Assembly (NCBI GenBank): GCA_023430975.1
Contig: JAEYYB010000050.1
Coordinates: 1 to 43,206, forward strand
DNA: 43,206 bases
Origin: Bacillota bacterium
GTDB taxonomy: Bacteria > Bacillota > Clostridia > Acetivibrionales > DSM-2933
Direction of reading: 5' to 3'
Part shown: piece by piece, positions 26,001 through 33,379 of the stretch
Layout: every line of letters begins with the position of its first letter
Numbering within the stretch: the first letter of the stretch is position 1
Notes under the pieces: generated by a model
What the model saw: the letters and a program-made list of their open reading frames with translations, nothing else
Database searches by the model: none
What the model was told of the DNA's origin: nothing
Position numbers and translations under genes: made by a program

Positions 26001-26490
26001 GGTTCTTATCATAATTCTTCCTGAGATAAGCCTTAAGGTCCTTTATGGAAAGAGGACTGTCATCCACTACAAAGTAGTTTTCAGGAATAGGCTCCTTAAG
26101 GATAAAATAGGTGCTTTCATCCTGGACAGAGAAATTGCAGTCAAATACAACTCCCAGGGTCAAATAACGATCTTTTTCGGTATCAAAGAATTCACAAACA
26201 ATATAGCTTGAAAAAGGACCTTCTCTTAATGATAGAAAGCCTGTCTGGCCATCGTCACCGTATTCACCGCGAAGGTATCCCTTAAGCGTTCTGCGTGAAC
26301 GGTCGTTGGCCGCTTTATTGAAAAAATGCTGTCCGTTAGTGTCTCCCAAGAGAACTAGCTGCATTGCGTCTATGATTGTAGTTTTACCCGCACCGGTTTT
26401 TCCGGTAAGGAAGTTTATATCATCAAATTCAATAACCTCTAGAGAATAATAATGCCAGTTAACCAGCAGAAGTCGTGTCAGTTTTTTCAT
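23080..26490 (-). CDS. jetC: JetC / MksB-like SMC ATPase of a Wadjet-type complex
   Basis: A MukB/SMC-like ATPase of 1136 residues. Walker A is GKTGAGKTT at 30-38. The ABC signature is KKSGGETQTPF and Walker B is RLIIFDEAFSKMD, both in the last ~120 residues. Long coiled coils fill the middle, broken by a hinge-like region around residues 500-650. This is the motor that extrudes DNA loops in Wadjet (JetABCD) and MksBEF systems. It follows jetB by 53 bases, with GAGGAGAGG before the ATG. The ATP-site motifs are intact, so the ATPase should be functional. Wadjet versus a JetD-less Mks condensin cannot be settled from this gene alone. Confidence 0.88.
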   Translation of the reverse strand: MKKLTRLLLVNWHYYSLEVIEFDDINFLTGKTGAGKTTIIDAMQLVLLGDTNGQHFFNKAANDRSRRTLKGYLRGEYGDDGQTGFLSLREGPFSSYIVCEFFDTEKDRYLTLGVVFDCNFSVQDESTYFILKEPIPENYFVVDDSPLSIKDLKAYLRKNYDKNLFEFSESGRSYQSKIKSLFGGLRDNYFSLLKKAVSFSPIVDIEEFITSNICDSKDNVDITAMQENLRHYRKLEQEANLMKSRITDLENISRNYKALQDERQNLNIYQYLIDRSELEKNLQEINKLKDNIESFENQYAQTAGNQAKLAAEIMEKSTARDSLIEQRGKDNIYQNQQSLESEKKIIEEKIKSFESTINELVNRFHIYGLNWSSAAEDTENLIGHVGRLSNKDSINDELNELYTSLINFKHGIGKLLDIRDYNLSSLSSDQYHKLMESGDSFKTSLSNLGHMLGKLLDSKSLVLKECEEKINALKRNIKPFDRTVQALKEELQIRLSLKYKKDIAVNILADLLEIPDTRWVNTIEGYMNRQKQYILVAPEYYPEALKCYEQIKLDKCIYDIGLIDGEKALSSSPVCLKGSLAEEVSTDDPYARAYVDFLLGRVVKCDSVTDLRKNDRSVTDTGMLYQGYVASQISPSLWQKPLIGKKSIQEQIARLELEKNELDEDYKLIKSSFDMFKKIRHIDTMNQNEAQDNDRKLQESMAIPNLQSRKKEILDKLSQLDLAWIHDISNEINALGIEIEELKSLERDCISKCGVLKERIDNLRDVQLPNEIAQSELKNKQITANYSKEWISETGEPKFKEELSNKKNPNAIIADHKSSLGVRRNQLEKHLELLLNLRSEYNRKYGYSYDVGARDNQKYDKTLLELREEKLPEYLEKITGAKSMAYEQFVSHFLAELKANIDDVTERIAELNNSLKKHRWGSEQFSFSVVPNPDYKPFYDMITDPMLMSGYNITSHVFIEKHGPVIDELFSKIMDYGSGMDADSRLEMEKNIKLYTDYKTYLRFDMYSYDQDNNRQRLSKTLLKKSGGETQTPFYIAMLASFAQLYHVNDRNWNCIRLIIFDEAFSKMDGERIRESILLLRSIGFQCILSAPPEKIGDIAPLVDRNIIAIKKGRQSFTRFFAGSKLSQEFSVSLGE

Positions 26491-26543
26491 TGGTTTTCCT
26501 CTCCTCGTATAACATCAGGGTCAATCACATCAACGTCATCATT

Positions 26544-27221
26544 TTAATAAGTCTCATCTATCTCATAAGTCTTATCTAACTCATTAGTTTCATTTGCATT
26601 TGGCTGCCCGTCTGGACCAAGGTCTTCCTGAAGACTGCTAAATATCCTCCCAATTGAGTCATTTGGAAGAACCATGAGTATTGATGGAAATATTATGAGC
26701 TTGCAATCAGGCTCTGTCCAGTCTCCGCTTAGCTTTTGTATTATATTGAATCTGGATAATAGCTTGAAGGTATCGCTTAAATCCTTGTCCGAAGGTTTTC
26801 TTTTCAGTGTATTGAAGGTCATGAGACGCGAAACCACATCATATGTGGTAACTGGTATAGTGGATCTTAATGTCAGCTTTTCACGTTCTTCATCGTACAA
26901 AAGCCGCAATGTGTATATAAAAAGAGTTGTAATGCTGTTAAGATGCAATCTGTTATACTCATACTCGCTTTCAATATATATTACTCCCAGGTTTCTGTCC
27001 TTTAAAAGGTTCCATCCTGAATATGACAAATATGTATTTATAATTTCAAAGTTACGGTCAATAAAACGATACTCAGGGTTGGACTTCATCATACCTGTAT
27101 CTTCATCATATGTTTCACTTATGGTAAAAGTTTTTGCCAGAATACTGTTCACGCATTTTCGGAACATGTTTTGCTCTGAAATGCTAAGCTTTTCGAATTC
27201 TTCAATCCAAAGGTTTGTCAT
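26544..27221 (-). CDS. jetB: JetB / MksE-like KITE subunit (DUF4194)
   Basis: A 225-residue protein between jetA and jetC, resembling DUF4194 / MukE-like winged-helix subunits. Features include FEIINTYLSYSGWNLLKD, LGVIYIESEYEYNRLHL and KLIIFPSILMVLPNDSI near the C-terminus. It would bind the JetA kleisin and DNA. ATG 27221 is preferred over GTG 27233, because GGTGAGG lies just before the ATG. It overlaps the end of jetA by 20 bases, so the two are co-translated. The last ~25 residues are a low-complexity tail of repeating Glu, Thr, Asn and Asp. Confidence 0.85.
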   Translation of the reverse strand: MTNLWIEEFEKLSISEQNMFRKCVNSILAKTFTISETYDEDTGMMKSNPEYRFIDRNFEIINTYLSYSGWNLLKDRNLGVIYIESEYEYNRLHLNSITTLFIYTLRLLYDEEREKLTLRSTIPVTTYDVVSRLMTFNTLKRKPSDKDLSDTFKLLSRFNIIQKLSGDWTEPDCKLIIFPSILMVLPNDSIGRIFSSLQEDLGPDGQPNANETNELDKTYEIDETY

Positions 27222-28650
27222 TGTTTCCCTCACCTTTCCTTATAAATCTCATATTTGGGTATCGGTAGCCCTCATTTTCTATATATCCTTCTAAAAATTC
27301 CACATCATAGAAGGTCCTTTTTTCTCCCGACTTCATTGCTGCCAGAAGCATCAGGACGAAGCTCCTGTCATCCTTTATATCAAGCTCCCGGCTATTAAGC
27401 ACCCTTCGGCTGCCAAATTCCTTTTCCATATACTCGGCAACCTGCTGTTGGCTGTATAGGCTTTTAACGCTTTTTAAGAAATCACTCAGCTCATTTTCCG
27501 GATGCTCTATTTTAGTAATCTTAATTTTCTCAGGCGGTTCAAAGGACCGTATCTTTTTATTTGATCTGCAATATAGGGACTTTTCGTCAACATAGCTCTG
27601 CTTAAAGAGTTTTACAGATGATGAAATAACCTCTTTTTTGTCTTCCTCCAGGTCGGAATATTTCATCAATATGTCTGCAAGCTTTGTTTTTACGCTCTGA
27701 TCATAGTTTAAAAGATATATCATCTTATCTATGGAGGCCTTGGTATAGGCTGTGTTCTTGTTTTGTATCTCCTGCATGAGCCTGTCTATGCCCTCGAAGG
27801 TATCATAAATCTCATATAACTTTTGAGATAGCTCTTCCATACCGCTTTCCGGGTCGTTGTATTGTCTTTCCTTTATACCAAGAGCTACTATGCGTTTTCT
27901 AAGCTCCTCATTGGAACGGATTTTGTCTATCATGGTCATAATGGGTACTTTGAATCGCAGGACAGAGTCCCTTGTTACCAAGGGGTGGAATATCCTCTCA
28001 TTTACAAGCACCTGATAACCTTCAAAGTGATTCTTCAAAATGTCGTTGGCAGCTGCGGAATTGTTTAAAATCTGATGGTACCTTCTTATGTTGTTAAGCA
28101 GCACCTTTAGTGAATCCCGAAGCAAGTTGCAGTTAGTGTACGCGGACTCCAATGCAGTAAACAGGTAATCCTCCGAATCATCACTTAAAACTGTCTTTAA
28201 GGATGAATAGGTGTTAAATGCATATGACTTGTAGCTTTGAGTGTTCTCCTGTGTAATTGAATGCAGGAATTCGATCATGCTCACGGAATACGGAGGTATA
28301 GTGACTATTTCATCATAGGATCGCTGTTTGTACTCGATTTCGATCCAGTTTGTATCACGAAGCCTGCGTAATACCAAATGAGCCATAGAGGGCCATGTTA
28401 TGGACTGCGGTCCTTCTATGTTTATATCCGATAAGTCGGATAGGGCTTCTTCCAGTTCTGCTTCAATATCAATGGGGATCATTAGATCCCCAAGACATTC
28501 TGCAAATATATTAATAAGGCCTTCCTTATCTAAGTAAAGTTCGTTCTTAAAGGCTTTTCTCAGGGACAGAAGTATTTCTACATAAACATTGCGGTTTTTT
28601 CCTGTCAGTATCCTGAAAAACTGACCCGGTATAACATCAAAGACTTTCAT
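27202..28650 (-). CDS. jetA: JetA / MksF-like kleisin subunit (DUF5716)
   Basis: The first gene of the operon, 482 residues. The opening MKVFDVIPGQFFRILTGKN and the next segment NVYVEILLSLRKAF are typical of the JetA (DUF5716) family. The N-terminal half is a winged-helix MukF-like region, the middle is helical, and the C-terminal part ends in MLLAAMKSGEKRTFYDVEFL. As the kleisin it bridges the JetC heads and holds JetB. I chose ATG 28650 (GGAGG four bases upstream) over an upstream in-frame ATG at 28704 without a ribosome site. The operon promoter should lie in 28651-28892, but I could not assign it. Confidence 0.86.
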   Translation of the reverse strand: MKVFDVIPGQFFRILTGKNRNVYVEILLSLRKAFKNELYLDKEGLINIFAECLGDLMIPIDIEAELEEALSDLSDINIEGPQSITWPSMAHLVLRRLRDTNWIEIEYKQRSYDEIVTIPPYSVSMIEFLHSITQENTQSYKSYAFNTYSSLKTVLSDDSEDYLFTALESAYTNCNLLRDSLKVLLNNIRRYHQILNNSAAANDILKNHFEGYQVLVNERIFHPLVTRDSVLRFKVPIMTMIDKIRSNEELRKRIVALGIKERQYNDPESGMEELSQKLYEIYDTFEGIDRLMQEIQNKNTAYTKASIDKMIYLLNYDQSVKTKLADILMKYSDLEEDKKEVISSSVKLFKQSYVDEKSLYCRSNKKIRSFEPPEKIKITKIEHPENELSDFLKSVKSLYSQQQVAEYMEKEFGSRRVLNSRELDIKDDRSFVLMLLAAMKSGEKRTFYDVEFLEGYIENEGYRYPNMRFIRKGEGNNDKPLD

Positions 28651-28892
28651 GTAACCTCCGGCTTTTCTGTTTGTCATGGGATACCGTTTGGTTATCCCAA
28701 GCAATATATTATTATAATATAATTTTCAACCGGGCGGCAAGGAAGAAATTGTTATTTGCAGATGTTAGAGGGTTTTTTGTAATATTGTTTCCAATATAGA
28801 GCAAGTTTACTGCTTTCCACATCTTTTAGGTAACATAATACATTGATGTTTCATATGCTATTGTATAGCATATATAAGGTGGAAAAATAAAA

Positions 28893-29390
28893 ATGGCTAC
28901 GTTTGGTTCTTTTTTTGGCATTGTTACTATGATCAGCGATTTCTGGACAGGAAGTGAGGCCCAATCAGGATGTTATAAATTAATGACAGTACAAAATAGT
29001 GATGGGAATACGGTTAACTTTGTAATAACTCCAACCACCTACTTTGTAGACCATGTAATTATATCGGTTGGAGATCCGGTAATCGGATTTTATGATCTCA
29101 ATGCCCCGGTCCCATTAATATATCCCCCACAATACCGGGCAGTTGTAATGGCAAGATTAACACAAAATCAAAATGTGAAGTTAGATTTTTTTGACGACCA
29201 ACTAATAAGCAGTGATGGCACATTAAAGCTTATAATCAGTCCTTTTACTCAAATCATTCAACAAAATGGGCAGGTATTTACAGCGAATCCTGCAAACAGG
29301 AATTTGATTGTAGTCTTTGGAGCTTCTACAATGAGTATTCCTGCTCAAACTGTGCCTAATAAAGTTATAGTCATGTGTCAATCGACGTAA
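28893..29390 (+). CDS. Conserved hypothetical protein, beta-rich
   Basis: A 165-residue protein without signal peptide or membrane helix. It is rich in beta-type sequence and hydrophobic residues, with VNFVITPTTYFVDHVI, VIGFYDLNAPVPLIYPPQYR, SSDGTLKLIISPFTQI and NRNLIVVFGASTMSIPA. I believe proteins like this recur in clostridia as uncharacterised orthologs, but I cannot name a domain. AAGGTGG lies upstream of the ATG. It is divergent from jetA with ~240 bases between, so shared regulation is possible but not shown. No catalytic signature is evident. Confidence 0.75.
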   Translation: MATFGSFFGIVTMISDFWTGSEAQSGCYKLMTVQNSDGNTVNFVITPTTYFVDHVIISVGDPVIGFYDLNAPVPLIYPPQYRAVVMARLTQNQNVKLDFFDDQLISSDGTLKLIISPFTQIIQQNGQVFTANPANRNLIVVFGASTMSIPAQTVPNKVIVMCQST

Positions 29391-29449
29391 TGTAAGTAAT
29401 GTTTTTTAAAAAATCAAAAACTCTTGTTTAGAAATTAATATATAAGGTA

Positions 29450-29592
29450 TATATATAATACAATCATTAAATGATTGGTAAACAAGTTACCAGGAAGGGA
29501 ATGAGTCCAATGAACTAGGACAAAACCATATAAGGTAATAGAAAGTAAGAGGATTAGTAGTTGAGCACGATTCAATACCAATTAAATACTGT
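29450..29592 (+). ncRNA. Possible small transcript ending at a strong terminator
   Basis: No ORF of note is present. A TATAAT-like box occurs near 29452-29458 in a TA-rich run. An ATGATT/AATCAT palindrome follows, then moderately G-rich sequence (AGGAAGGGAATGAG), and the stretch ends in the perfect hairpin at 29593. It may instead be the 3' UTR of the preceding gene. Confidence 0.25.
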
Positions 29593-29641
29593 AACATAAA
29601 AGGTTAGATATGAATTATTGTATCTAACCTTTTATGTTTTT
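29593..29641 (+). terminator. Strong 18-bp terminator hairpin
   Basis: AACATAAAAGGTTAGATA and TATCTAACCTTTTATGTT form a perfect 18-bp stem with a ten-base loop, followed by TTT. It would end transcription from the hypothetical gene or from a small RNA upstream. Confidence 0.75.
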
Positions 29642-29652
29642 AGTCCATTATT

Positions 29653-29698
29653 TATATGAAAAGTGAATATTCTTTTACATTTGTCTATCGCAAATCTC
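29653..29698 (-). repeat. MITE-like element, half copy fused to a broken gene
   Basis: TATATGAAAAGTGAATATTC then TTTTACATTTGTCTATCGC and AAATC match the right half of the element in the same orientation as copy 1. The other half is missing; the sequence passes straight into the coding remnant at 29927-29685. Confidence 0.7.
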
Positions 29699-29927
29699 TA
29701 AAACCAGCAAAGAACAACTTCCTTATTTTTTCAATTTTAATATGGTGTTTTTCTTCTATCCCAACATCAAAGTCATATACTTTTGTCAAACTAAATGATA
29801 AAAGCCGAATTGTTTTTATGATGTTAATTCCATCAACTTTTATATACTCATTTCCCCAAAATTGATTAAAGTAAAACTCAATTTCATGATTTTATGTTTT
29901 ACCAACTTTGAAATTAAATTTAAGCAT
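29685..29927 (-). pseudogene. Broken small gene: early stop plus 3' truncation by the repeat
   Basis: AAGGAG lies seven bases before ATG 29927. The frame reads MLKFNFKVGKT, then an in-frame TAA (29894-29892), then stays open for 68 codons including FYFNQFWGNEYIKVDGI and FSLTKVYDFDVGIEEKHH. The reading frame runs into the half repeat and stops at a TAG inside it. The intact ribosome site and protein-like sequence after the TAA indicate a recently decayed gene. I do not recognise the family. The gap beyond it (29930-30240) holds no gene that I can support. Confidence 0.55.
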
Positions 29928-30242
29928 AATGGTACTCCTTAATTATAAAATTATTGATATTCTCTTTTGGTCTAGGAAGCAAAATCCAGTGTATCTTTTA
30001 CGTATACCTGTTTTTAATATAACATAAATTTGCAGTTTCTGGACCTCTGATATTTTCTGCCAGCTTCCAGAATTAGCTGTAAGCACACTTTTGCTATCTA
30101 CTAAACAAAACTGTAATTTTAAGTGTTACATGGGATTAAAAATTCCAGTGGATTGGGCAGAGGGGCTTTCATCGTACCCATTCCATCTAGTCGATGCCAC
30201 CATTTAGGACTATCGGACCAAAAATAAAGACACATCAACTTA

Positions 30243-30271
30243 TTGACAAATTAGAGTAATAATCGTAGAAT
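30243..30271 (+). promoter_or_regulatory. Promoter of the MFS gene
   Basis: TTGACA at 30243-30248 and TAGAAT at 30266-30271 are separated by exactly 17 bases. It abuts the large palindrome at 30272, a natural place for repressor binding. Confidence 0.75.
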
Positions 30272-30310
30272 AGAATAATTAGTTAGGTTACCAACCTAAC
30301 TAATTATTCT
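30272..30310. promoter_or_regulatory. Palindromic operator, probable MarR site
   Basis: AGAATAATTAGTTAGGTT and AACCTAACTAATTATTCT form a perfect 18-base inverted repeat around ACC. It sits directly downstream of the -10 box and 28 bases before the MFS start. The MarR regulator encoded downstream is the likely ligand; binding would block transcription. Confidence 0.7.
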
Positions 30311-30338
30311 TAATTAAAAATAGAAAGAGAGACAATTT

Positions 30339-31955
30339 ATGCAACAACTAACAAATAAGAAAAAAATGCTGGTTACGATAGCGTTGATGGCCACAATGTT
30401 CTTCGCAGCCATTAACCAGACTATCATCAGTGCTGCATTGCCCAAAATTATTGCACAACTTGGGGGCATGGCGTACTATTCCTGGGTTATTACCATGTAT
30501 ATGCTTACATCTACCATCTCGACCATTATATTTGGAAAGTTATCCGATATCTATGGGAGGAAGAGATTTTTACTCTTGGGAATTTTTGTTTTTTTGACTG
30601 GTTCATTTTTAACGGGACTATCAGGAAATATTTTTCAAATGATTGCTTTCCGTGGGATTCAAGGTATTGGTGGCGGTATGTTGATGTCCATTACTCTTAC
30701 TGCTATAGGTGATTTGTATCCCCCAGAAGAAAGAGCGAAATGGACGGGGACCATGATGGCTATCTTTGGTCTTTCGAGCATTCTCGGACCAGTGCTCGGA
30801 GGTGTATTAGTTGATTATGTGGCCTGGAAATGGCTTTTTTGGATGTTCTTGCCTATGGGAGTTATTGCTGCTGTAATGATATGGAAGCTCTTTCCCAAGG
30901 CAGAGGGAGATAGCAAAGAGTCCATTGACTATTTAGGATCAGTCTTTCTGGCACTTATCATTACGGGTTTAATTTTGGGATTCTCGTGGGCTGGCTCAAA
31001 ATACCCATGGGGTTCACCACAAATCATAGGAATTTTTACAGCAACGTTGATGAGTGTTCTCATGTTGGTTCTTGTTGAACGTAAGGCTAAGTTCCCGATA
31101 ATGCCTCTTTCACTCTTTAAAAACAAGGGTGTCACCATTTCCAATGTGGCGAGTTTTATGATGAGTGGTGGCATGATGGGGGCTATGTCATTTATTCCTT
31201 TTTATATTCAGGGCGTAAAAGGTATGTCGGCAACGCAATCTGGGTTGTTAAACATTCCTATGTCAATTATGATGATTATCTTCAGTGCATTATCCGGAAG
31301 ATGGCTGTCGAAAACAGGTAATTACAAGCTTTTTGCAGCAATAGGATTGGGCACTATGAGCGGTAGTATGGTGATTATGGCCAATATGAATAATGTTGTA
31401 TGGGCTGCTGTCAGTCTGGTTATTTTTGGTGTAGGACTTGGATTTGGTATGACTGTTTTCACGACTGCCGCACAAAATTCTGCCCCACCTTCACAACTCG
31501 GTGTTGTTACAGCAACATGTACCCTCTTCAGAAACCTGGGTGGAACGATCTTTATAGCTATTTTTGGATCCATTATGAACGCATCCATAGCAAGCAATCT
31601 GGCAAAAAAAATGGCATCTGGTGTAGGTGCTGATTTCACAAATTTGGACGGTGCCACTGCAGAAAAATTAAAAGCGATGGCAAACCCCCAGTTATTATTG
31701 GATAAGAATAAGCTTGAAGCAGTACAGGCGGGCTTGCCTGAGCAGGTTCAACAGGTATTCCTTAACCTGATGGATATGGTTCGTACGGCAATGGATCAAG
31801 CGTTATCATGGGTGTTTTATATCGGTGCCTTCCTCTTATTTGTGGGTGTTGTGCTTTCATTGTTTTTGAAAGTGAAGCCAGGTGTTGTTGCTGAAATTGA
31901 GTCTGAGGACGATAATGATGATGAGGACGATATGGCTATTGAGTATGTAAGTTAA
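30339..31955 (+). CDS. MFS drug efflux transporter, DHA2 (14-TM) family
   Basis: A 538-residue integral membrane protein of the EmrB/QacA (DHA2) family with about 14 membrane segments. Family motifs are GKLSDIYGRKRFLLLG (motif A), FRGIQGIGGGMLMSIT (motif B) and GLSSILGPVLGGVLVD (motif C, antiporter). It should export toxic hydrophobic compounds by proton antiport. The C-terminus is strongly acidic (EDDNDDEDDMA). A consensus promoter and perfect operator precede it, and a marR gene follows on the same strand, a typical self-regulated efflux cassette. Substrates are unknown. By eye its codon usage looks less AT-biased than neighbouring genes, but this was not calculated. Confidence 0.9.
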   Translation: MQQLTNKKKMLVTIALMATMFFAAINQTIISAALPKIIAQLGGMAYYSWVITMYMLTSTISTIIFGKLSDIYGRKRFLLLGIFVFLTGSFLTGLSGNIFQMIAFRGIQGIGGGMLMSITLTAIGDLYPPEERAKWTGTMMAIFGLSSILGPVLGGVLVDYVAWKWLFWMFLPMGVIAAVMIWKLFPKAEGDSKESIDYLGSVFLALIITGLILGFSWAGSKYPWGSPQIIGIFTATLMSVLMLVLVERKAKFPIMPLSLFKNKGVTISNVASFMMSGGMMGAMSFIPFYIQGVKGMSATQSGLLNIPMSIMMIIFSALSGRWLSKTGNYKLFAAIGLGTMSGSMVIMANMNNVVWAAVSLVIFGVGLGFGMTVFTTAAQNSAPPSQLGVVTATCTLFRNLGGTIFIAIFGSIMNASIASNLAKKMASGVGADFTNLDGATAEKLKAMANPQLLLDKNKLEAVQAGLPEQVQQVFLNLMDMVRTAMDQALSWVFYIGAFLLFVGVVLSLFLKVKPGVVAEIESEDDNDDEDDMAIEYVS

Positions 31956-31979
31956 AAATGTTTACTCTCTTGGTTGGCA

Positions 31980-32008
31980 TTGTTGAATATGCATTGGTAG
32001 TGTATAAT
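31980..32008 (+). promoter_or_regulatory. Possible second promoter ahead of marR
   Basis: TTGTTG at 31980-31985 and TATAAT at 32003-32008 have a 17-base spacer. It would give the regulator its own transcript besides readthrough from the MFS gene. Confidence 0.45.
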
Positions 32009-32063
32009 AAGGCATATATCAAACAAACTATAAATATACACTAACACAAATGAGGTGAACTTA

Positions 32064-32522
32064 TTGCAAAAACAATCAAAAACTATTGTTAATAGGTTTG
32101 TCGATGCATTTGATAGCCTATCAAGAGCACAATGGCACAAACAGCCCGTATTGGGTATTAAAAACAGTGAAGTACGTGTTTTGCTTTGCATAGAGTCTCT
32201 TTCGCATGACAGTCAGCAGGTCATCAATGTTTCACAAATTAGTAATAAGTTGCGGGTTACATCACCAACAGTGACTGAATTGATAAAAAGCCTGAGTGGC
32301 AAGGGGTATATTGAGCGATGTGCTGATGCCAGAGATAAAAGGGTTGTAGATATCAAACTCACAAACAAAGGTGAAAAATTTATTCAGAAAGTGGCTACTT
32401 ACCATGATGCTTTATTTTCAGGTCTGATTGAGCGACTTGGGGAGGAGCAAAGCGAAAAATTAATTGAACTGCTAGACCAAGTATGTTTGTATTTGAATGA
32501 AACAACAATTGAGAATGAATAA
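32064..32522 (+). CDS. MarR-family transcriptional regulator
   Basis: A 152-residue winged-helix regulator. The helix-turn-helix is around residues 55-85 (VSQISNKLRVTSPTVTELIK), followed by the MarR wing DARDKRVVDIKLTNKGE. The C-terminal helices serve dimerisation. It likely represses the upstream MFS gene through the palindrome at 30272 until a drug-like ligand binds. TTG 32064 is preferred, because GAGG ends eight bases before it; GTG 32055 overlaps that ribosome site. It lies about 110 bases after the MFS gene and is followed by a GC-rich hairpin. Confidence 0.88.
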   Translation: MQKQSKTIVNRFVDAFDSLSRAQWHKQPVLGIKNSEVRVLLCIESLSHDSQQVINVSQISNKLRVTSPTVTELIKSLSGKGYIERCADARDKRVVDIKLTNKGEKFIQKVATYHDALFSGLIERLGEEQSEKLIELLDQVCLYLNETTIENE

Positions 32523-32530
32523 TGATTGAG

Positions 32531-32552
32531 GGCGAGACCAATGGGTCTCGCC
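32531..32552 (+). terminator. GC-rich hairpin after marR, weak terminator
   Basis: GGCGAGACC and GGTCTCGCC make a perfect 9-bp stem with an AATG loop, eight bases after the stop. No T run follows, so termination may be inefficient. Confidence 0.5.
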
Positions 32553-32560
32553 TGATTTAG

Positions 32561-33067
32561 TTGCAATCTAACATTTTGATTCCAAAAGGGCATATCCGAG
32601 ACTGGGGTTCTGATAGTATTCTTTTGAGAAACAGTTTAATGGCACAGGATGTTATGTGGAGTTCCAATGTTGAGGTTCCATACAACAAAAATCTTTCTGA
32701 TCTTGTATCCTATGCAAAATCAAATAATGTTGGAACTTACAAAAATTTTACATATACATATAACATAAGAAACCAGGCATATGATGAAATATTTGGGTTT
32801 CCTGCTGCTTGGAGCCAGTATCTATACAACAGCAGTAAACCTGTCTACCAAAGACCATTAAGCAATCATAGCGGTAGAAACTGCTTTATGTTTTTTGACA
32901 TGAGTAAAGTACCGGGATATGGATACTATGTCGTATGTGGCTGGAATGAAGTTGGGCAAATTATAACTAGTGTAGATTATGGTAATATTGAGAGTGGTCT
33001 CCAGCCCAAAAATGCCTTTTGGGAAGTTGTGGATTCTTCTTCTTTTGCTAAGGTTGGAAGTAGATAA
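32561..33067 (+). pseudogene. 5'-truncated remnant of an unknown, probably secreted protein
   Basis: A 168-codon frame opens directly after a TAG and just past the marR hairpin. The only starts are TTG 32561 or ATG 32639, neither with a ribosome site. The sequence is rich in aromatic residues and Asn/Ser (YKNFTYTYNIRNQAYDE, KVPGYGYYVVCGWNEVG), as in extracellular domains, but no signal peptide remains. I do not recognise the family. It is most simply a gene whose 5' end was lost, perhaps when the efflux cassette arrived. Confidence 0.45.
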
Positions 33068-33131
33068 CAGCTACAATTTTACCGGAGTGAAATATACATA
33101 CTTCATTATAATTTAAGCATAAAGTCTATTA

Positions 33132-33272
33132 ACATATGGAGGGTACCGGTTTTAGTTATTCATTACATAAATGACCAATAATTAAGGCTCGTATCCTCCA
33201 TATGTGCATAAGAGACATGAGGGTTGATTAACTTGCCGGAAATCATGTGCTTGTTTTCATGCCTGTCTCTTT
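33132..33272. other. Two consecutive long inverted repeats in a gene-free gap
   Basis: ACATATGGAGGGTAC (33132-33146) pairs with GTATCCTCCATATGT (33191-33205), a 15-bp stem with one G-T pair and a 44-base loop. Immediately after, AAGAGACA (33210-33217) pairs with TGTCTCTT (33264-33271). No ORF lies between. They could be terminators, a small RNA or a remnant of a mobile element. The rest of the gap 33068-33379 is featureless except for the ribosome site of the next gene. Confidence 0.45.
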
Positions 33273-33379
33273 ATGATTTAGCAATGCTTAAATTGACAAA
33301 ATAATAAGATTCATTTATAGTTGCATTAATGTTTAATCATTATTAACTATTTTTTATTAATTCTATTAGGGGGACCAAA

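Noticed and set aside
26674..27294. A 206-codon plus-strand frame across jetB and the end of jetA
   Set aside because: It is antisense to two overlapping genes with good motifs and ribosome sites; the translation shows no recognisable domain.
1..29698. The dispersed ~103-bp repeats as a CRISPR array
   Set aside because: Copies are kilobases apart, occur in both orientations, and have no regular spacers; no cas gene is present.
30120..30230. A possible transposase fragment on the minus strand before the MFS gene
   Set aside because: The segment is somewhat richer in GC, but I found no open frame or motif that identifies an insertion sequence.
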